Shown here piece by piece: positions 1 through 8,290 of a stretch of 64,000 nt of DNA. The notes under the pieces were generated by a model, which saw nothing but the letters and a program-made list of their open reading frames with translations, was not told the origin of the DNA and searched no databases. The stretch is from JAOAPY01 sp038237475 (GTDB lineage Bacteria; Acidobacteriota; Blastocatellia; Pyrinomonadales; Pyrinomonadaceae): positions 124,001 through 188,000 of the forward strand of contig JBBRYS010000004.1 in the NCBI GenBank assembly GCA_038237475.1. Direction: 5' to 3'. Position 1 is the stretch's first letter. Each line of letters begins with the position of its first letter. The translations under genes and the position numbers were made by a program.

Positions 1-341
1 TACGCTGCTGAAGCCATGGCATCGTCAGCTTCGAGTTCGACCATGGGCCACACGGTCACTCCCATAGCGGCGAGCGATTCTTCGAGCGGGGTGAATTGAG
101 CACGCAGAGTTGGTTCGATCCCCGCTCCGGTTTTATAGCCTTCCCAGAGAGAATTGCGGAACGACTCGATAACATGATCGGTGGCGACGCCGATATGCGT
201 CGCACCGTCTTCGATCATCTTTGTAACGGTATGCAGCACTCCCGACACGGCTCCAAATGGCGGGTCCGTTTTCTTGAAGCGTCGAATACCGTAAAAGTGC
301 CGAAACAGCTCGTAAGTGCCGTCAATCAAGTGAACGATCAT
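1..341 (-). CDS. 5'-3' exonuclease (PolA N-terminal type), 5' part only
   Basis: The reverse strand reads as an open frame of about 113 codons from an ATG at 341 to the left edge, so the 3' part of the gene lies outside the window. The start (MIVHLIDGTYELFR) is typical of stand-alone 5'-3' exonucleases related to the N-terminal domain of DNA polymerase I. The run EADDAMA carries acidic residues expected in the metal-binding site of this family. Such enzymes remove RNA primers or flaps. The frame stays open about 26 codons upstream of the ATG, but I see no ATG, GTG or TTG there, so 341 is the likely start; no strong Shine-Dalgarno sequence precedes it. The family call is from sequence recognition only; full length (usually about 300 residues) cannot be checked. 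Confidence 0.8.
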   Translation of the reverse strand, partial: MIVHLIDGTYELFRHFYGIRRFKKTDPPFGAVSGVLHTVTKMIEDGATHIGVATDHVIESFRNSLWEGYKTGAGIEPTLRAQFTPLEESLAAMGVTVWPMVELEADDAMASAA

Positions 342-658
342 GGGACACAGCTTACGCAGGTTGCCATCATCAAGTCCACAGGGCCATTGTACTTCCCGCT
401 GGTACGGGTCAGTATCAATCGGTCACAAGAATAATAGAATTGCGTTGTCGATTACGCGGCTGCTGGTTCGACTCGAAGGTAGAAGGGCAAACGGCACGGA
501 AAGTTACTATCTGCCCTTTTGCTCAAATTCCAGGAAGAGGAGAATGAAAACAAAAAGAAGTAGCAGAGCTGTGGACAGTGACTCGCGCCTTTATGGTGCG
601 GGTCATTTTTCATTTCGTTAAATTTAGCGCTGAGATATCTCACTCGTAAGGGGCCAGC
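342..658. other. Gap without a recognisable gene
   Basis: Short frames here show no family resemblance, good start context or conserved motif. The gap separates the exonuclease start from the end of the doxX-like gene and presumably holds the exonuclease promoter. Confidence 0.5.
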
Positions 659-1039
659 TCAGGGCCGATGCGGAACCTTAAAGGTTCGCTCGTAAAACAC
701 AAATACCAACAGGACCAGGATCACAAACGGCACCACCGCTGCTCCAGGCCCAATGCCGGCAACAGTCACCACTACGGCGCCGATCATCAGAACTGCCAAA
801 GCTGCGGCAGCGAGCCGTGTCAGGCCAGTTTTGATCCGCAACAAGCCGGGAAGGATCAGTCCCAACGCGCCGAGCACCTCGCAAACGCCAATGAATCGCA
901 GGAACAGCCCTGGCAAATGCACTTGGTTCGGAGGTCCCATGGCCATCAGTTTTTCGATCGGCAAAATGAGCTTGCTTGCGCCGGAGAAAAGGAATAGCAG
1001 CGCCAAAAGCACCTGAATGATCCACATTAAAATATTCAT
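659..1039 (-). CDS. DoxX family membrane protein
   Basis: A 126-residue integral membrane protein with four predicted hydrophobic segments. The N-terminal run WIIQVLLALLFLFSGASKL is the DoxX family signature. Small DoxX proteins are inner-membrane proteins often found with redox or stress functions; the exact role here is unknown. The start at 1039 is preceded by GAGAGG at a suitable distance, and the frame extends upstream without a better start. It is the last gene of a minus-strand set with the DGPF protein (48 bases upstream) and the VOC protein, so it is probably part of the regulon of the divergent ECF sigma factor. Confidence 0.85.
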   Translation of the reverse strand: MNILMWIIQVLLALLFLFSGASKLILPIEKLMAMGPPNQVHLPGLFLRFIGVCEVLGALGLILPGLLRIKTGLTRLAAAALAVLMIGAVVVTVAGIGPGAAVVPFVILVLLVFVFYERTFKVPHRP

Positions 1040-1087
1040 AGTCAGCCTCTCCGAATTTGTTAGTCCACACACGGGCGGTCGCAAAGC

Positions 1088-1486
1088 TTAAGAAGGCAAG
1101 CAGGAATTGTCCTCATCGCCAACTTTCGTCCCGCAAGTGGGCAGATCTGCGATTTCAAGCACAGGTCGGATCTCCACAGTCCCAAAGCGAGCGGCGGGAA
1201 TCCTTTCACTGATACGGATGGCTTCGTCCAGGTCTTCAGCATCGATCAGGTAGTATCCGCCGAGCTGTTCACGGGTCTCAGCGAACGGCCCATCTACAAC
1301 CAGCAGTTTTTCATCGCGCACCCGTACGCTGGTTGCGGTGGCTACAGGATGTAGCGGACTGGCGTCAATATACTTCCCTCTCGAATTGAGCTCCCGTGCA
1401 AGTTGGGCAGACTCAACGTAACAGTGCTCGCGCTCCACCTCGTTCATCGCCTCCTCGTTGAGGTAAACCAATAACATGTATTTCAT
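1088..1486 (-). CDS. YCII-related DGPF domain protein
   Basis: A 132-residue protein with the YCII/DGPF fold. It begins MKYMLLVYLNEE, the typical first strand, and carries DGPFAETREQLGGYYLI, which includes the name-giving DGPF motif. The biochemical function of DGPF proteins is largely undefined. They are repeatedly found next to ECF42 sigma factors, as here. The start at 1486 follows GGAGG by a short spacer; the frame extends upstream to 1573 but those residues are not part of the family. It lies between the VOC and DoxX genes on the same strand. Confidence 0.9.
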   Translation of the reverse strand: MKYMLLVYLNEEAMNEVEREHCYVESAQLARELNSRGKYIDASPLHPVATATSVRVRDEKLLVVDGPFAETREQLGGYYLIDAEDLDEAIRISERIPAARFGTVEIRPVLEIADLPTCGTKVGDEDNSCLPS

Positions 1487-1572
1487 GAATCCTCCACTGA
1501 CTACGATATGCAGACCTGAATCCAGAGCAGACGTCAGGGCCGCCAGCCAACCTGACATCGCAACGCCCTTCA

Positions 1573-2043
1573 CTAGCGCTCGTAAGCCTGTCGCAATGGC
1601 TCTATTTCCAACTTATCCATCTTCAACATGGCTTGCATTACTCTGTTCTTCTTATCCGGATCATTACTCTTCATTAGCTGGCCCATGATAGTAGGAACAA
1701 TTTGCCAGGACAGTCCATACTTGTCCTTGAGCCAGCCGCATCTTGATTCTTCACCGCCTTCTGAGAGCCGATCCCAGAAGTAGTCGATCTCTTCCTGCGT
1801 TCCACAACTAACCACAAGTGAGATGGCCTCTGTGAACTTGAATAGTGGTCCTCCATTAAGCGCGATAAAATCCTGACCCTCAAGTTGGAATTCCCCAACG
1901 ATAAGTCTCCCCGGCTGAACTGGATCGCCATCGCCATACTGAGTGGCGGCTTTGATCTTTGAATTTTCAAAAATGGAGACGTAAAAGTCCATGGCCTCTT
2001 CGGCTTTGTCATCGAACCACAAGAACGGCGTAATTGTTGGCAT
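1573..2043 (-). CDS. VOC family protein (PhnB-like / 3-demethylubiquinone methyltransferase-like fold)
   Basis: A 156-residue protein of the PhnB-like glyoxalase/VOC family. It begins MPTITPFLWFDDKAEEAMDF, followed by the expected beta-alpha-beta pattern, and contains WLKDKYGLSWQIVP near the C-terminus. These proteins are often annotated as 3-demethylubiquinone-9 3-methyltransferases, but that activity is not supported by the fold; the substrate is unknown. AGGAGA precedes the ATG. It is the first gene of the operon divergent from the ECF42 sigma gene, and a candidate ECF42 promoter lies about 90 bases upstream. Confidence 0.88.
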   Translation of the reverse strand: MPTITPFLWFDDKAEEAMDFYVSIFENSKIKAATQYGDGDPVQPGRLIVGEFQLEGQDFIALNGGPLFKFTEAISLVVSCGTQEEIDYFWDRLSEGGEESRCGWLKDKYGLSWQIVPTIMGQLMKSNDPDKKNRVMQAMLKMDKLEIEPLRQAYER

Positions 2044-2130
2044 TTGATCTCTCCTGCGTTTGTACTTCGGTCGCGAGTTCAGCCTGCGGGCAAACCTAAA
2101 CGGGCCTGAACGCTGCTCGATTACTTAATA

Positions 2131-2157
2131 GTCGATCAAGCTGCTCACGAATCGACA
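2131..2157 (-). promoter_or_regulatory. Candidate ECF42-dependent promoter
   Basis: On the minus strand TGTCGA (2157-2152), then a 17-base spacer, then CGAC (2134-2131). This matches the motif reported for ECF42 targets (TGTCGA at -35, CGA/TC at -10) with normal spacing, and points toward the VOC-DGPF-DoxX operon. Seen directly: the motif and spacing. Inferred: that the adjacent sigma factor uses it. Confidence 0.6.
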
Positions 2158-2224
2158 ACCCATCCAATATTTTTTAAGAAAATATCTCTCCGCTGACTTG
2201 AGACTGCCAGTTAAACCATCGTCA

Positions 2225-2254
2225 TCGACATCCTGGCCAAATATTGCCTAACAT
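2225..2254 (+). promoter_or_regulatory. Candidate housekeeping promoter of the ECF42 gene
   Basis: TCGACA (2225-2230) and TAACAT (2249-2254) are spaced by 18 bases and would start transcription at about the ATG at 2260, implying a leaderless message. No Shine-Dalgarno sequence is visible before that ATG, which fits. This is a match by eye to a loose consensus. Confidence 0.35.
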
Positions 2255-2259
2255 ACGCT

Positions 2260-3555
2260 ATGCCCCAGGACGCCCACGCCGCGGTTGAAGCTGTTTACCG
2301 TTCAGATTGGGGGCGCATTGTCGCCACTCTGATCCGCTCATTCGGCGACTTTGATCTGGCCGAAGAGTCTGCCCAGGAAGCCTTCGCCGCCGCTCTCGAT
2401 CAGTGGAGCCAGTCGAGCATCCCCGATTCTCCGCCCGCCTGGATCATTCAGACCGCTCGCCACAAAGCGATTGACAGGTTGAGGCGTCAGACACGTTTTC
2501 AGGAGAAGGTGGACTCGTATGTCGCGTCGGGAATGGTTCAGACAATTGAGGAGCCGGATTATTCCGCAGTTGAGGACTCGCTTGAAATTCCAGACGATCG
2601 TCTTCGCCTGATTTTCACCTGCTGCCATCCAGCCCTGGCTGTTGAGTCGCAAGTCGCCCTCACCCTGCGCACACTCGGTGGCCTGGAGACAGACGAAATT
2701 GCCCGCGCCTTCCTGGTGCCACCGGCAACCATGGCCCAGCGATTAGTACGCGCGAAGCGTAAGATTCGCGATGCACGCATTCCGTATTCGGTGCCTGACG
2801 CGACCGCAATGCCGGAACGTCTTGCTGCTGTGCTAACGGTGATTTATCTCATTTTTAACGAAGGTTACGCTGCTACGCATGGCGAATCACTACTGAGAAC
2901 CGACTTGTGTGCTGAAGCTATTCGCCTGGGACGGCTAATCAGGGCGCTGGTTGAGCCGCAGTCGTTGCCTGAAGCAACTGCTCTTCTCGCCCTGATGCTG
3001 CTTCACGACTCGCGGCGTCAGGCTCGTTTCGATGAGAATGGCGACATCGTGATTCTTGAGGAGCAGGATCGGGGCCGCTGGGATGCGGCACAGATCGCCG
3101 AAGCGCTGCCGCTTGTCAATGAGGCTCTGAGGGGCGCACCTGCTCCATTCGCGCTTCAGGCAGCAATCGCTGCTGAGCATTGTCGAGCCACCAAAGCAGC
3201 AGACACCGACTGGTCCCGGATCGTCGACCTGTATGATCTACTTGAACATGTGCAGCCATCGCCGATCATCTCGCTTAACCGTGCTGCCGCACTGGCGATG
3301 GTTGACGGACCACAGGCGGCACTTGTACTGGTGCAAAGGCTCGCTGCTGAGGGTGAACTCAACCACTATCACCTGTTACACGCAGCTCAGGCCGACTTAC
3401 TCCGCCGCCTTGGATCCAACTTCGAGGCAGCCAGGAGTTATCGGCAAGCGCTGTCGCTGGTGACAAACGAAGCCGAACGGCGGTTTCTCGAGCGACGCCT
3501 GCACGAAGCCGAGTCAAGTGTCGAGGACCCCTGGTTGATCGTTCCAACTGCTTAA
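2260..3555 (+). CDS. ECF42-type RNA polymerase sigma factor with long C-terminal extension
   Basis: A 431-residue sigma factor. Region 2 occupies roughly residues 10-80 (AEESAQEAFAAALDQW, then PPAWIIQTARHKAIDRLRR). Region 4 lies around 115-170, with LRTLGGLETDEIARAFLVP as its helix-turn-helix. A long extension of about 250 residues follows, characteristic of the ECF42 group, where it adopts a degenerate TPR-like helical fold needed for activity. No anti-sigma gene is adjacent, as usual for this group. It is divergent from a DGPF/VOC/DoxX operon, the standard partner set. The signal that activates it is unknown. A SigJ-like label would be less accurate because the extension is not an SnoaL domain. 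Confidence 0.92.
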   Translation: MPQDAHAAVEAVYRSDWGRIVATLIRSFGDFDLAEESAQEAFAAALDQWSQSSIPDSPPAWIIQTARHKAIDRLRRQTRFQEKVDSYVASGMVQTIEEPDYSAVEDSLEIPDDRLRLIFTCCHPALAVESQVALTLRTLGGLETDEIARAFLVPPATMAQRLVRAKRKIRDARIPYSVPDATAMPERLAAVLTVIYLIFNEGYAATHGESLLRTDLCAEAIRLGRLIRALVEPQSLPEATALLALMLLHDSRRQARFDENGDIVILEEQDRGRWDAAQIAEALPLVNEALRGAPAPFALQAAIAAEHCRATKAADTDWSRIVDLYDLLEHVQPSPIISLNRAAALAMVDGPQAALVLVQRLAAEGELNHYHLLHAAQADLLRRLGSNFEAARSYRQALSLVTNEAERRFLERRLHEAESSVEDPWLIVPTA

Positions 3556-3595
3556 TTGTGCGGTTCTTGTTTCTGGAGATTGATCAGGAGCGGAT

Positions 3596-3913
3596 TTAAC
3601 TAACCAGAGCGCTCTTGGCATTTGCCAGGTGTGTTCGGGCAGCTTCGAAATTTTTATTAGTTCTTTCTCTGCGGTCGGCCCCGGTGAAGACTGTGCTATT
3701 GGCAATCGTAGTCTTCCACCAATTCTCAGCCGCGGTGTACTCACGCAGCGCGCCTTCAACCTCTTGTCGAAACATCTCATCGTTTGGCTGGTGTCGGGAA
3801 AAGGAGGGAAGCGTGTTGGCAAGGACAACCCTCAGCCTGGCTAGCTTTGTTTGGTATTCATTAAAGCCAATGTCGCCCTGAATCTCATCCTGAAAGGTTT
3901 TAAGATTTACCAT
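3596..3913 (-). CDS. Hypothetical protein, possibly the remnant of a longer gene
   Basis: A 105-residue hydrophilic, mostly helical protein (ALREYTAAENWWKTTIANST in the middle); I recognise no family. The same frame stays open upstream of the ATG at 3913 back to a TAG near 4030, and beyond that stop the frame still reads as protein-like (NSAAEANALCAKRR). The gene may therefore once have been longer and be interrupted by a nonsense codon. No good Shine-Dalgarno sequence precedes 3913. It is convergent with the sigma gene, 40 bases away. Confidence 0.4.
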   Translation of the reverse strand: MVNLKTFQDEIQGDIGFNEYQTKLARLRVVLANTLPSFSRHQPNDEMFRQEVEGALREYTAAENWWKTTIANSTVFTGADRRERTNKNFEAARTHLANAKSALVS

Positions 3914-4275
3914 TATCTCGACGGCTGCTGCTTCGCTTTGCGTATCCTGTTCAATGGTTCCGGAGCGACCTACTTCCGCAGTCTGAGCCGCTTCCGGGAG
4001 AGTGGTGCGACTGGCCTGCCAGTGGGCCTACCGGCGTTTGGCACAAAGGGCATTTGCTTCGGCCGCCGAATTTGCTTGTGGAAACCATCCAACCCGCCCA
4101 AAACTCGCCTATTACATAGGTCACCTGGACGTTTAAGATACCGAAAAGATGAAGGGCTGATTAAGAACCGGGGCTCTGCGCCCGGGAAATTTGAGGAAGA
4201 GTGAGGCTAATGGCCCCGATCCGTTTTGTTCCAGGAATGGGGACTGGAAGACTAAAACTGCGGTAACGCACCGAT

Positions 4276-4328
4276 CTCCCGGTGAGAGGCTAACAGATCT
4301 CACCAGGAGCGCACGAGACGTTTTTTAT
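4276..4328 (+). terminator. Hairpin followed by a T run in the 3914-4419 gap
   Basis: GGTGAGA (4281-4287) pairs with TCTCACC (4298-4304), extended by CTCC/GGAG across one mismatch. Six T residues (4321-4326) follow after a short stretch. The distance to the T run is longer than ideal, so a terminator is possible but not certain. The rest of the 506-base gap holds no recognisable gene apart from the possible upstream remnant of the 3596-3913 frame. Confidence 0.35.
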
Positions 4329-4419
4329 TAGATTTTCAGCGTAAGACTTCGAAGGCGGCAGCGGCAGCAATCAACGGAAATATGTTGGTCGCCTTCGGAT
4401 ACGATCAGTAACGAGCTGC

Positions 4420-6027
4420 TCACCTTGGGTGAGTTTCCCTGTTGAAGACATGTTCGAAAACATAGTTGCCGACTTGCCGCCCTTGAGATATGCCTGCTGT
4501 CTTGTCGAAAGACCAGTGAATGCCGAGATAGATACGGCTTTGACCATTCTCTTCTTCCGCCTGGGACAACGTGTTAAAGTGCCGTGATACCAGCGGTCTC
4601 ACTATTCCATCATTCCCCGCGGTCACTCCATTGAATTCATCGGACATCAAAGTAAACGGAATCCGATCCGTACCGTAGAATCTGCGCAGAGTCTGGAAGA
4701 GCGCGCCGCCAAAAACTGCATGGCCCGAGGGATATGCAGGAAACGGCGGAGTAAAGTTTGGCACTGACAGGTTGCTGGCCGGAGCTCCCATCGGTGAAAA
4801 GTTTATATCACCAATCGTGGCCAGGTTGCCGTCACCAGTGCCCGTAGGTCCGGTTCCCGGATCAGATTCACGGATGCCCGCGATGGGGCGCCAGAATTTG
4901 TAGTAATACTTTGACTCCCAACTTGAAGTGCCCGCGTCCGCCAGAGCCGTGTTGACCAAGGCCAACAAACGAGCGAGCTCAACCGCATCAGAATGCATCT
5001 GGGCCGCCAGGTGGACTGTGATCTGATTGTACAAACGGGGTGGCGCGCACAGGCTTGGCGTTCCATCATAAGCCCAAAATAATCCGATTTGCGTTTGTTC
5101 CGCTGTCCGTTGCGTGGGCGTCACAATGCCGTCACCACCGAGTCGCTTGGCTTCATTGTAAGCCGCAGCGTATGCGGGGCTGGAAAGCGAGGGCGGCGCG
5201 GGCACGCGAAACTGGCTCGACGACTGCAGAACAAAGGGCGTCACCGCACCCCAGTGTGAACCCAGCGCCAGCGGAATTAAGCTAATGGGATCCTGACGCC
5301 AGACGCCTGCAGCGTTGCCCGAAATATATTCAATCCCCATCCGGTCTTCGGCGTGCTGTGAACCGTCCGCCGCTCGCAAAGCGAGAATGGCCGCTGCCGT
5401 TAATTGACCAAGCTCAATACCGGCCTGCCTGGCGTGCAGCGGCGGCCGAATGCGCTCCAGATCTTCTGCGAGGAGGGCATCAAAGCTGACTGCCTGAGAT
5501 GGATACAGCGCCGCCAGGGTGTCATGCGCAGACTGCGCGATAGCTGCATCCATTGAAGTATTTCGCCGGACCCTGTCAATGCCGAGGTAGCTGCGAAATC
5601 CGCCGTCGATAGCATTGACCGCTTCGAAGATGGCGATATGCACAATGGCCATGGCCCGGCTTGATCGTCCCGGTCCCAGCTGTTCGCCGAAGACGCGGGG
5701 ATCCCCGGGAGCCACCGGCGTATGATCGAGGCCGGCCGCATCGATGGCAATCTCATTCCAATACCGCAAGCGTCCCAGCGTATCGTTACCATGACGACCT
5801 CGATGGCGCTCTTCTCGCTGGGCACTCGGGCGATAACGCGGTCCCCACACTTCCCGCTCGCTACGGACCTGTCCGATCACGACGGTGGAATTTATTGGGA
5901 ACATCGCGATCAGCACAAGAAAAAGGGCCTTCGGATCTTTGAAAGGACGCGTCGTGCGCTTCCGATTCAGAGCGACTGCAAAGCGACGCAACCAACTGGG
6001 TTCAAGGGGATAAATTGTTCCAGGCAT
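4420..6027 (-). CDS. Vanadium-dependent haloperoxidase (PAP2 superfamily), secreted
   Basis: A 535-residue protein with the vanadate-binding motifs of vanadium haloperoxidases and PAP2 phosphatases. Lys and Arg are in KFWRPI (about residue 376), the SGH triad is in PAYPSGHAVFGG (about 437), and Arg and His are in SRIYLGIHWSFD (about 497-503). The length and the long helical N-terminal half fit haloperoxidases rather than short PAP2 phosphatases. A hydrophobic stretch near residues 33-52 (ALFLVLIAMFPINS) suggests export with a long or misannotated leader. These enzymes oxidise halides with hydrogen peroxide. Whether this one is a chloro-, bromo- or iodoperoxidase, or a phosphatase, cannot be decided here. 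It is a single-gene unit. Confidence 0.88.
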   Translation of the reverse strand: MPGTIYPLEPSWLRRFAVALNRKRTTRPFKDPKALFLVLIAMFPINSTVVIGQVRSEREVWGPRYRPSAQREERHRGRHGNDTLGRLRYWNEIAIDAAGLDHTPVAPGDPRVFGEQLGPGRSSRAMAIVHIAIFEAVNAIDGGFRSYLGIDRVRRNTSMDAAIAQSAHDTLAALYPSQAVSFDALLAEDLERIRPPLHARQAGIELGQLTAAAILALRAADGSQHAEDRMGIEYISGNAAGVWRQDPISLIPLALGSHWGAVTPFVLQSSSQFRVPAPPSLSSPAYAAAYNEAKRLGGDGIVTPTQRTAEQTQIGLFWAYDGTPSLCAPPRLYNQITVHLAAQMHSDAVELARLLALVNTALADAGTSSWESKYYYKFWRPIAGIRESDPGTGPTGTGDGNLATIGDINFSPMGAPASNLSVPNFTPPFPAYPSGHAVFGGALFQTLRRFYGTDRIPFTLMSDEFNGVTAGNDGIVRPLVSRHFNTLSQAEEENGQSRIYLGIHWSFDKTAGISQGRQVGNYVFEHVFNRETHPR

Positions 6028-6408
6028 CGGGATCTACCTCCGGGTGAAAAAGCGTGTCCGATAGTGCCTGAGATCGGCATATCAGACAGTCTGGGGTTCC
6101 GGTTTGAAGATGATTAGCCCAAGGTCGGGACGTCATCTATTAGTCTGGCGGGGCTGGCGACGCGCCAAGCGAGTGGGCACTAAGCTCAGGGTGCGTCGAT
6201 AATCCCTGTGGCATTCAATGGACGCTAATAATGCATCAGCGGCATGAATTACGCAATACATACGTCACAGGCGCCTCACACACCAACGAGATCTGCGTTG
6301 GCTGTCAGATGAAGTTGGAATAGTGTAACGGGATCCGGGAACAGGACTAATTCATGATCATTCCAAGGGAAAGAACTCGCTTTCTGTCGGGGTCATCTAC
6401 TCATTAGT
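6028..6408. other. Intergenic gap
   Basis: No recognisable gene or RNA. Presumably it holds the promoter of the haloperoxidase gene and the end of the DUF1003 transcript. Confidence 0.4.
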
Positions 6409-6981
6409 CTAGCTAAGTCTGTCCTTGTCTTCTGCCATTTCCTCCAGCTGATCCACTAATTTTTCGGGCTTGGTTTCATCCTGAAGCGCCCGCGCATCTT
6501 CGTCATCAGCTCCGGCGGCGCCGACCTGGTGAGCGATCTGCCGGAGCAGCGCAAGCATTTTTGTCGTTTCCTGTTCAGCCAGAAGGTTGATTTGAAGATC
6601 CAAGTGGTTACGCTTCTCGCCGATCCTGGCATCATGGTTCTGACTTATCAGGATGAAGGTAGAAAGGAAGATAGCCTCCAGTGAGACCACCAACGTGAGA
6701 AATGTGAAAGGAAACGGATCGATGTGGTTAAATCCCGGCATTACATTGAAGAGAATCCAGCCGCCAAACCAGATTACGTGCACCCAGACAAACGTCATGC
6801 TGCCGCAAAAGCGCGCAATGGCATCAGCAACGCGGTCGCTGGGTGTGCGCCTCGCTTTGGCAGCGTTCTCGATTTTCAACACCCTCCCGATATTGCGCCT
6901 GGTTAATTTGTCAGCAGGCTCATCTTTCGCAGACTCCGCTCTGTCCCGGCGATCATGATCCAAAGAATTGTTTTTGCCCAT
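6409..6981 (-). CDS. DUF1003 family membrane protein
   Basis: A 190-residue protein matching DUF1003. A basic N-terminal stretch ending in RTPSDRVADAIARFCGSMTF leads into two membrane segments (VHVIWFGGWILFNV and FTFLTLVVSLEAIFLSTFIL). The family motif QNHDARIGEKRNHLDLQIN follows, then an acidic C-terminal tail. The function of the family is unknown. It is 18 bases downstream of the small membrane protein gene at 7000-7380 and may be the last gene of the Ku gene cluster. Confidence 0.88.
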   Translation of the reverse strand: MGKNNSLDHDRRDRAESAKDEPADKLTRRNIGRVLKIENAAKARRTPSDRVADAIARFCGSMTFVWVHVIWFGGWILFNVMPGFNHIDPFPFTFLTLVVSLEAIFLSTFILISQNHDARIGEKRNHLDLQINLLAEQETTKMLALLRQIAHQVGAAGADDEDARALQDETKPEKLVDQLEEMAEDKDRLS

Positions 6982-6999
6982 TGGGTTTCGCTTCGCCCC

Positions 7000-7380
7000 T
7001 TACTCAATCTCGATGCCGCGCAACCAGGCAATGCTGCGGACCTTCATTACTACGTCGTCATCTATCACTTCTGCGCCGGTTTGCCAGGCTGTCACTTCCG
7101 AGAGTGGACGACCGAGAGCGAGCGAGAGTCTTTCATCGCTGCCATCAAAAGTACGGTCACGCAGCTTAAGGATCATTTTGGCCGCAGCTGCTTGATCCGT
7201 ACCGCGATCATCGACGGTGTGTTCTCGCAGCGGGCGATAACCCGGCGCCGTCTCTTGAGCTGTGCCGGCGCTGACCCGAAGAAGCCACAGGACGAGTCCG
7301 GCTCCCAATCCGAGGCCCGCCACCAGTAATCCCACTCGGCGGTTAAGGCTCTTCTCAACTGTATGATTTGGATTCCGCAT
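7000..7380 (-). CDS. Hypothetical single-pass membrane protein near the Ku genes
   Basis: A 126-residue protein with one N-terminal membrane segment (GLLVAGLGLGAGLVLWLL) and a mostly polar C-terminal domain ending in VRSIAWLRGIEIE. I do not recognise a family. It lies 43 bases downstream of the second Ku gene on the same strand and 18 bases before DUF1003. Its ribosome binding site consists of a run of nine G residues (7387-7395 on the complementary strand) about six bases from the ATG, a slippage-prone tract. Confidence 0.65.
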   Translation of the reverse strand: MRNPNHTVEKSLNRRVGLLVAGLGLGAGLVLWLLRVSAGTAQETAPGYRPLREHTVDDRGTDQAAAAKMILKLRDRTFDGSDERLSLALGRPLSEVTAWQTGAEVIDDDVVMKVRSIAWLRGIEIE

Positions 7381-7423
7381 TTTCTTCCCCCCCCCTGGTT
7401 ATCCAGTTTTTACCGGGCAGTGT

Positions 7424-8290
7424 TTACTTTGAGCGGCCGGCCAGACTTCTCTTCAGGATCTGCATCAGATCGACGACGTTGCTTTCACCCGGCTGCTCAT
7501 CAGCGATCTTGACCACATTGCTGCGCTTCGCCTGCTTTTTCTTAACCAGCTTTAGTAAAGCTTCCGTCTCTTCATCCCGCGCCGGTGAGAAAGTCTTTTT
7601 GGAATTCTTTTTAATTAGCTTCGCAAACTTTTTCACCGTCGCCGCCGCGGGGTTTGCCCTTTCCGGCAACTCGACTTCCTTCGGCGTGCGCAGCTCATCG
7701 GGAAAGCGCATCGTCTCCGCGCGCAGGATCCCATGATCCGAAAAGATGGCTACCAAATGTTCTTTGCCCCTCATCACGAATGTGGCGATCCCCGCCTGCT
7801 CATCTTTGGCCATTGCTTCGGCCAGCAGCTTATATGCTTTTTCTGAACCTCCGTCCGGCGTGAGAAAGTACCCTCGCTCGAAATAGAGAGGCGGAATTGA
7901 GTCTGCCTTAACAAATTTGGTTAGATCAATGTCGCGCGTCTTGTCCGGGGCCAGCCGTTCCAGTTCTTCGTCCGTCACCACCACAAACTTGCCTTTATCA
8001 ACCTCGTACCCGCGCACCATTTCATCCGCGTCCAGGTCCTGCTCAGTTTTTTCAGAGTAGTACTTCCGCGCGAGTGGCTCACCATCAGGTCCCAGCATGC
8101 GCAAGGGAGCGCGGCTCAAGCGGTTAGCCGGAAACAGATTGACAGGGACACTCACCAGGCCAAAGGTGATAGTGCCAGACCAGAAGGGACGGCCACCTGC
8201 TTCCTCATCACCCGCGGTCTTTTTCTCCTTCTTAGGCAGCGCGTTTCTCCTTTGCCTTGTTGGCAGCGGCGATGCTCTTCTTGAGGGCAC
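7424..8290 (-). CDS. ku: Ku protein (second copy)
   Basis: A bacterial Ku homologue of up to 288 residues, the DNA-end-binding subunit of non-homologous end joining. The Ku core begins at PFWSGTITFGLVSVPVNLF. The core motif GYEVDKGKFVVVTDEEL is followed by YFERGYFLTPD and a basic tail (KKFAKLIKKNSKKTF). The first possible start is a GTG at 8290, which overlaps the upstream Ku gene by 59 bases. A CTG about 14 codons later lies just behind AAGGAG and may be the true start. The copies differ strongly outside core motifs, so this is an old duplication. Bacterial Ku usually acts as a homodimer; two genes could allow heterodimers. Confidence 0.9.
   Translation of the reverse strand: MPSRRASPLPTRQRRNALPKKEKKTAGDEEAGGRPFWSGTITFGLVSVPVNLFPANRLSRAPLRMLGPDGEPLARKYYSEKTEQDLDADEMVRGYEVDKGKFVVVTDEELERLAPDKTRDIDLTKFVKADSIPPLYFERGYFLTPDGGSEKAYKLLAEAMAKDEQAGIATFVMRGKEHLVAIFSDHGILRAETMRFPDELRTPKEVELPERANPAAATVKKFAKLIKKNSKKTFSPARDEETEALLKLVKKKQAKRSNVVKIADEQPGESNVVDLMQILKRSLAGRSK

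Noticed and set aside
96..434. Plus-strand 112-codon frame
   Set aside because: It is the shadow of the 5'-3' exonuclease gene on the other strand, whose translation is clearly a family member.
678..1070. Minus-strand 130-codon frame overlapping the doxX gene
   Set aside because: Different frame of the DoxX gene; hydrophobic segments and family match occur only in the other frame.
2202..2230. Second TGTCGA on the minus strand upstream of the VOC operon
   Set aside because: No CGA-type -10 box at the right distance; the same bases serve better as the -35 of the sigma gene promoter.
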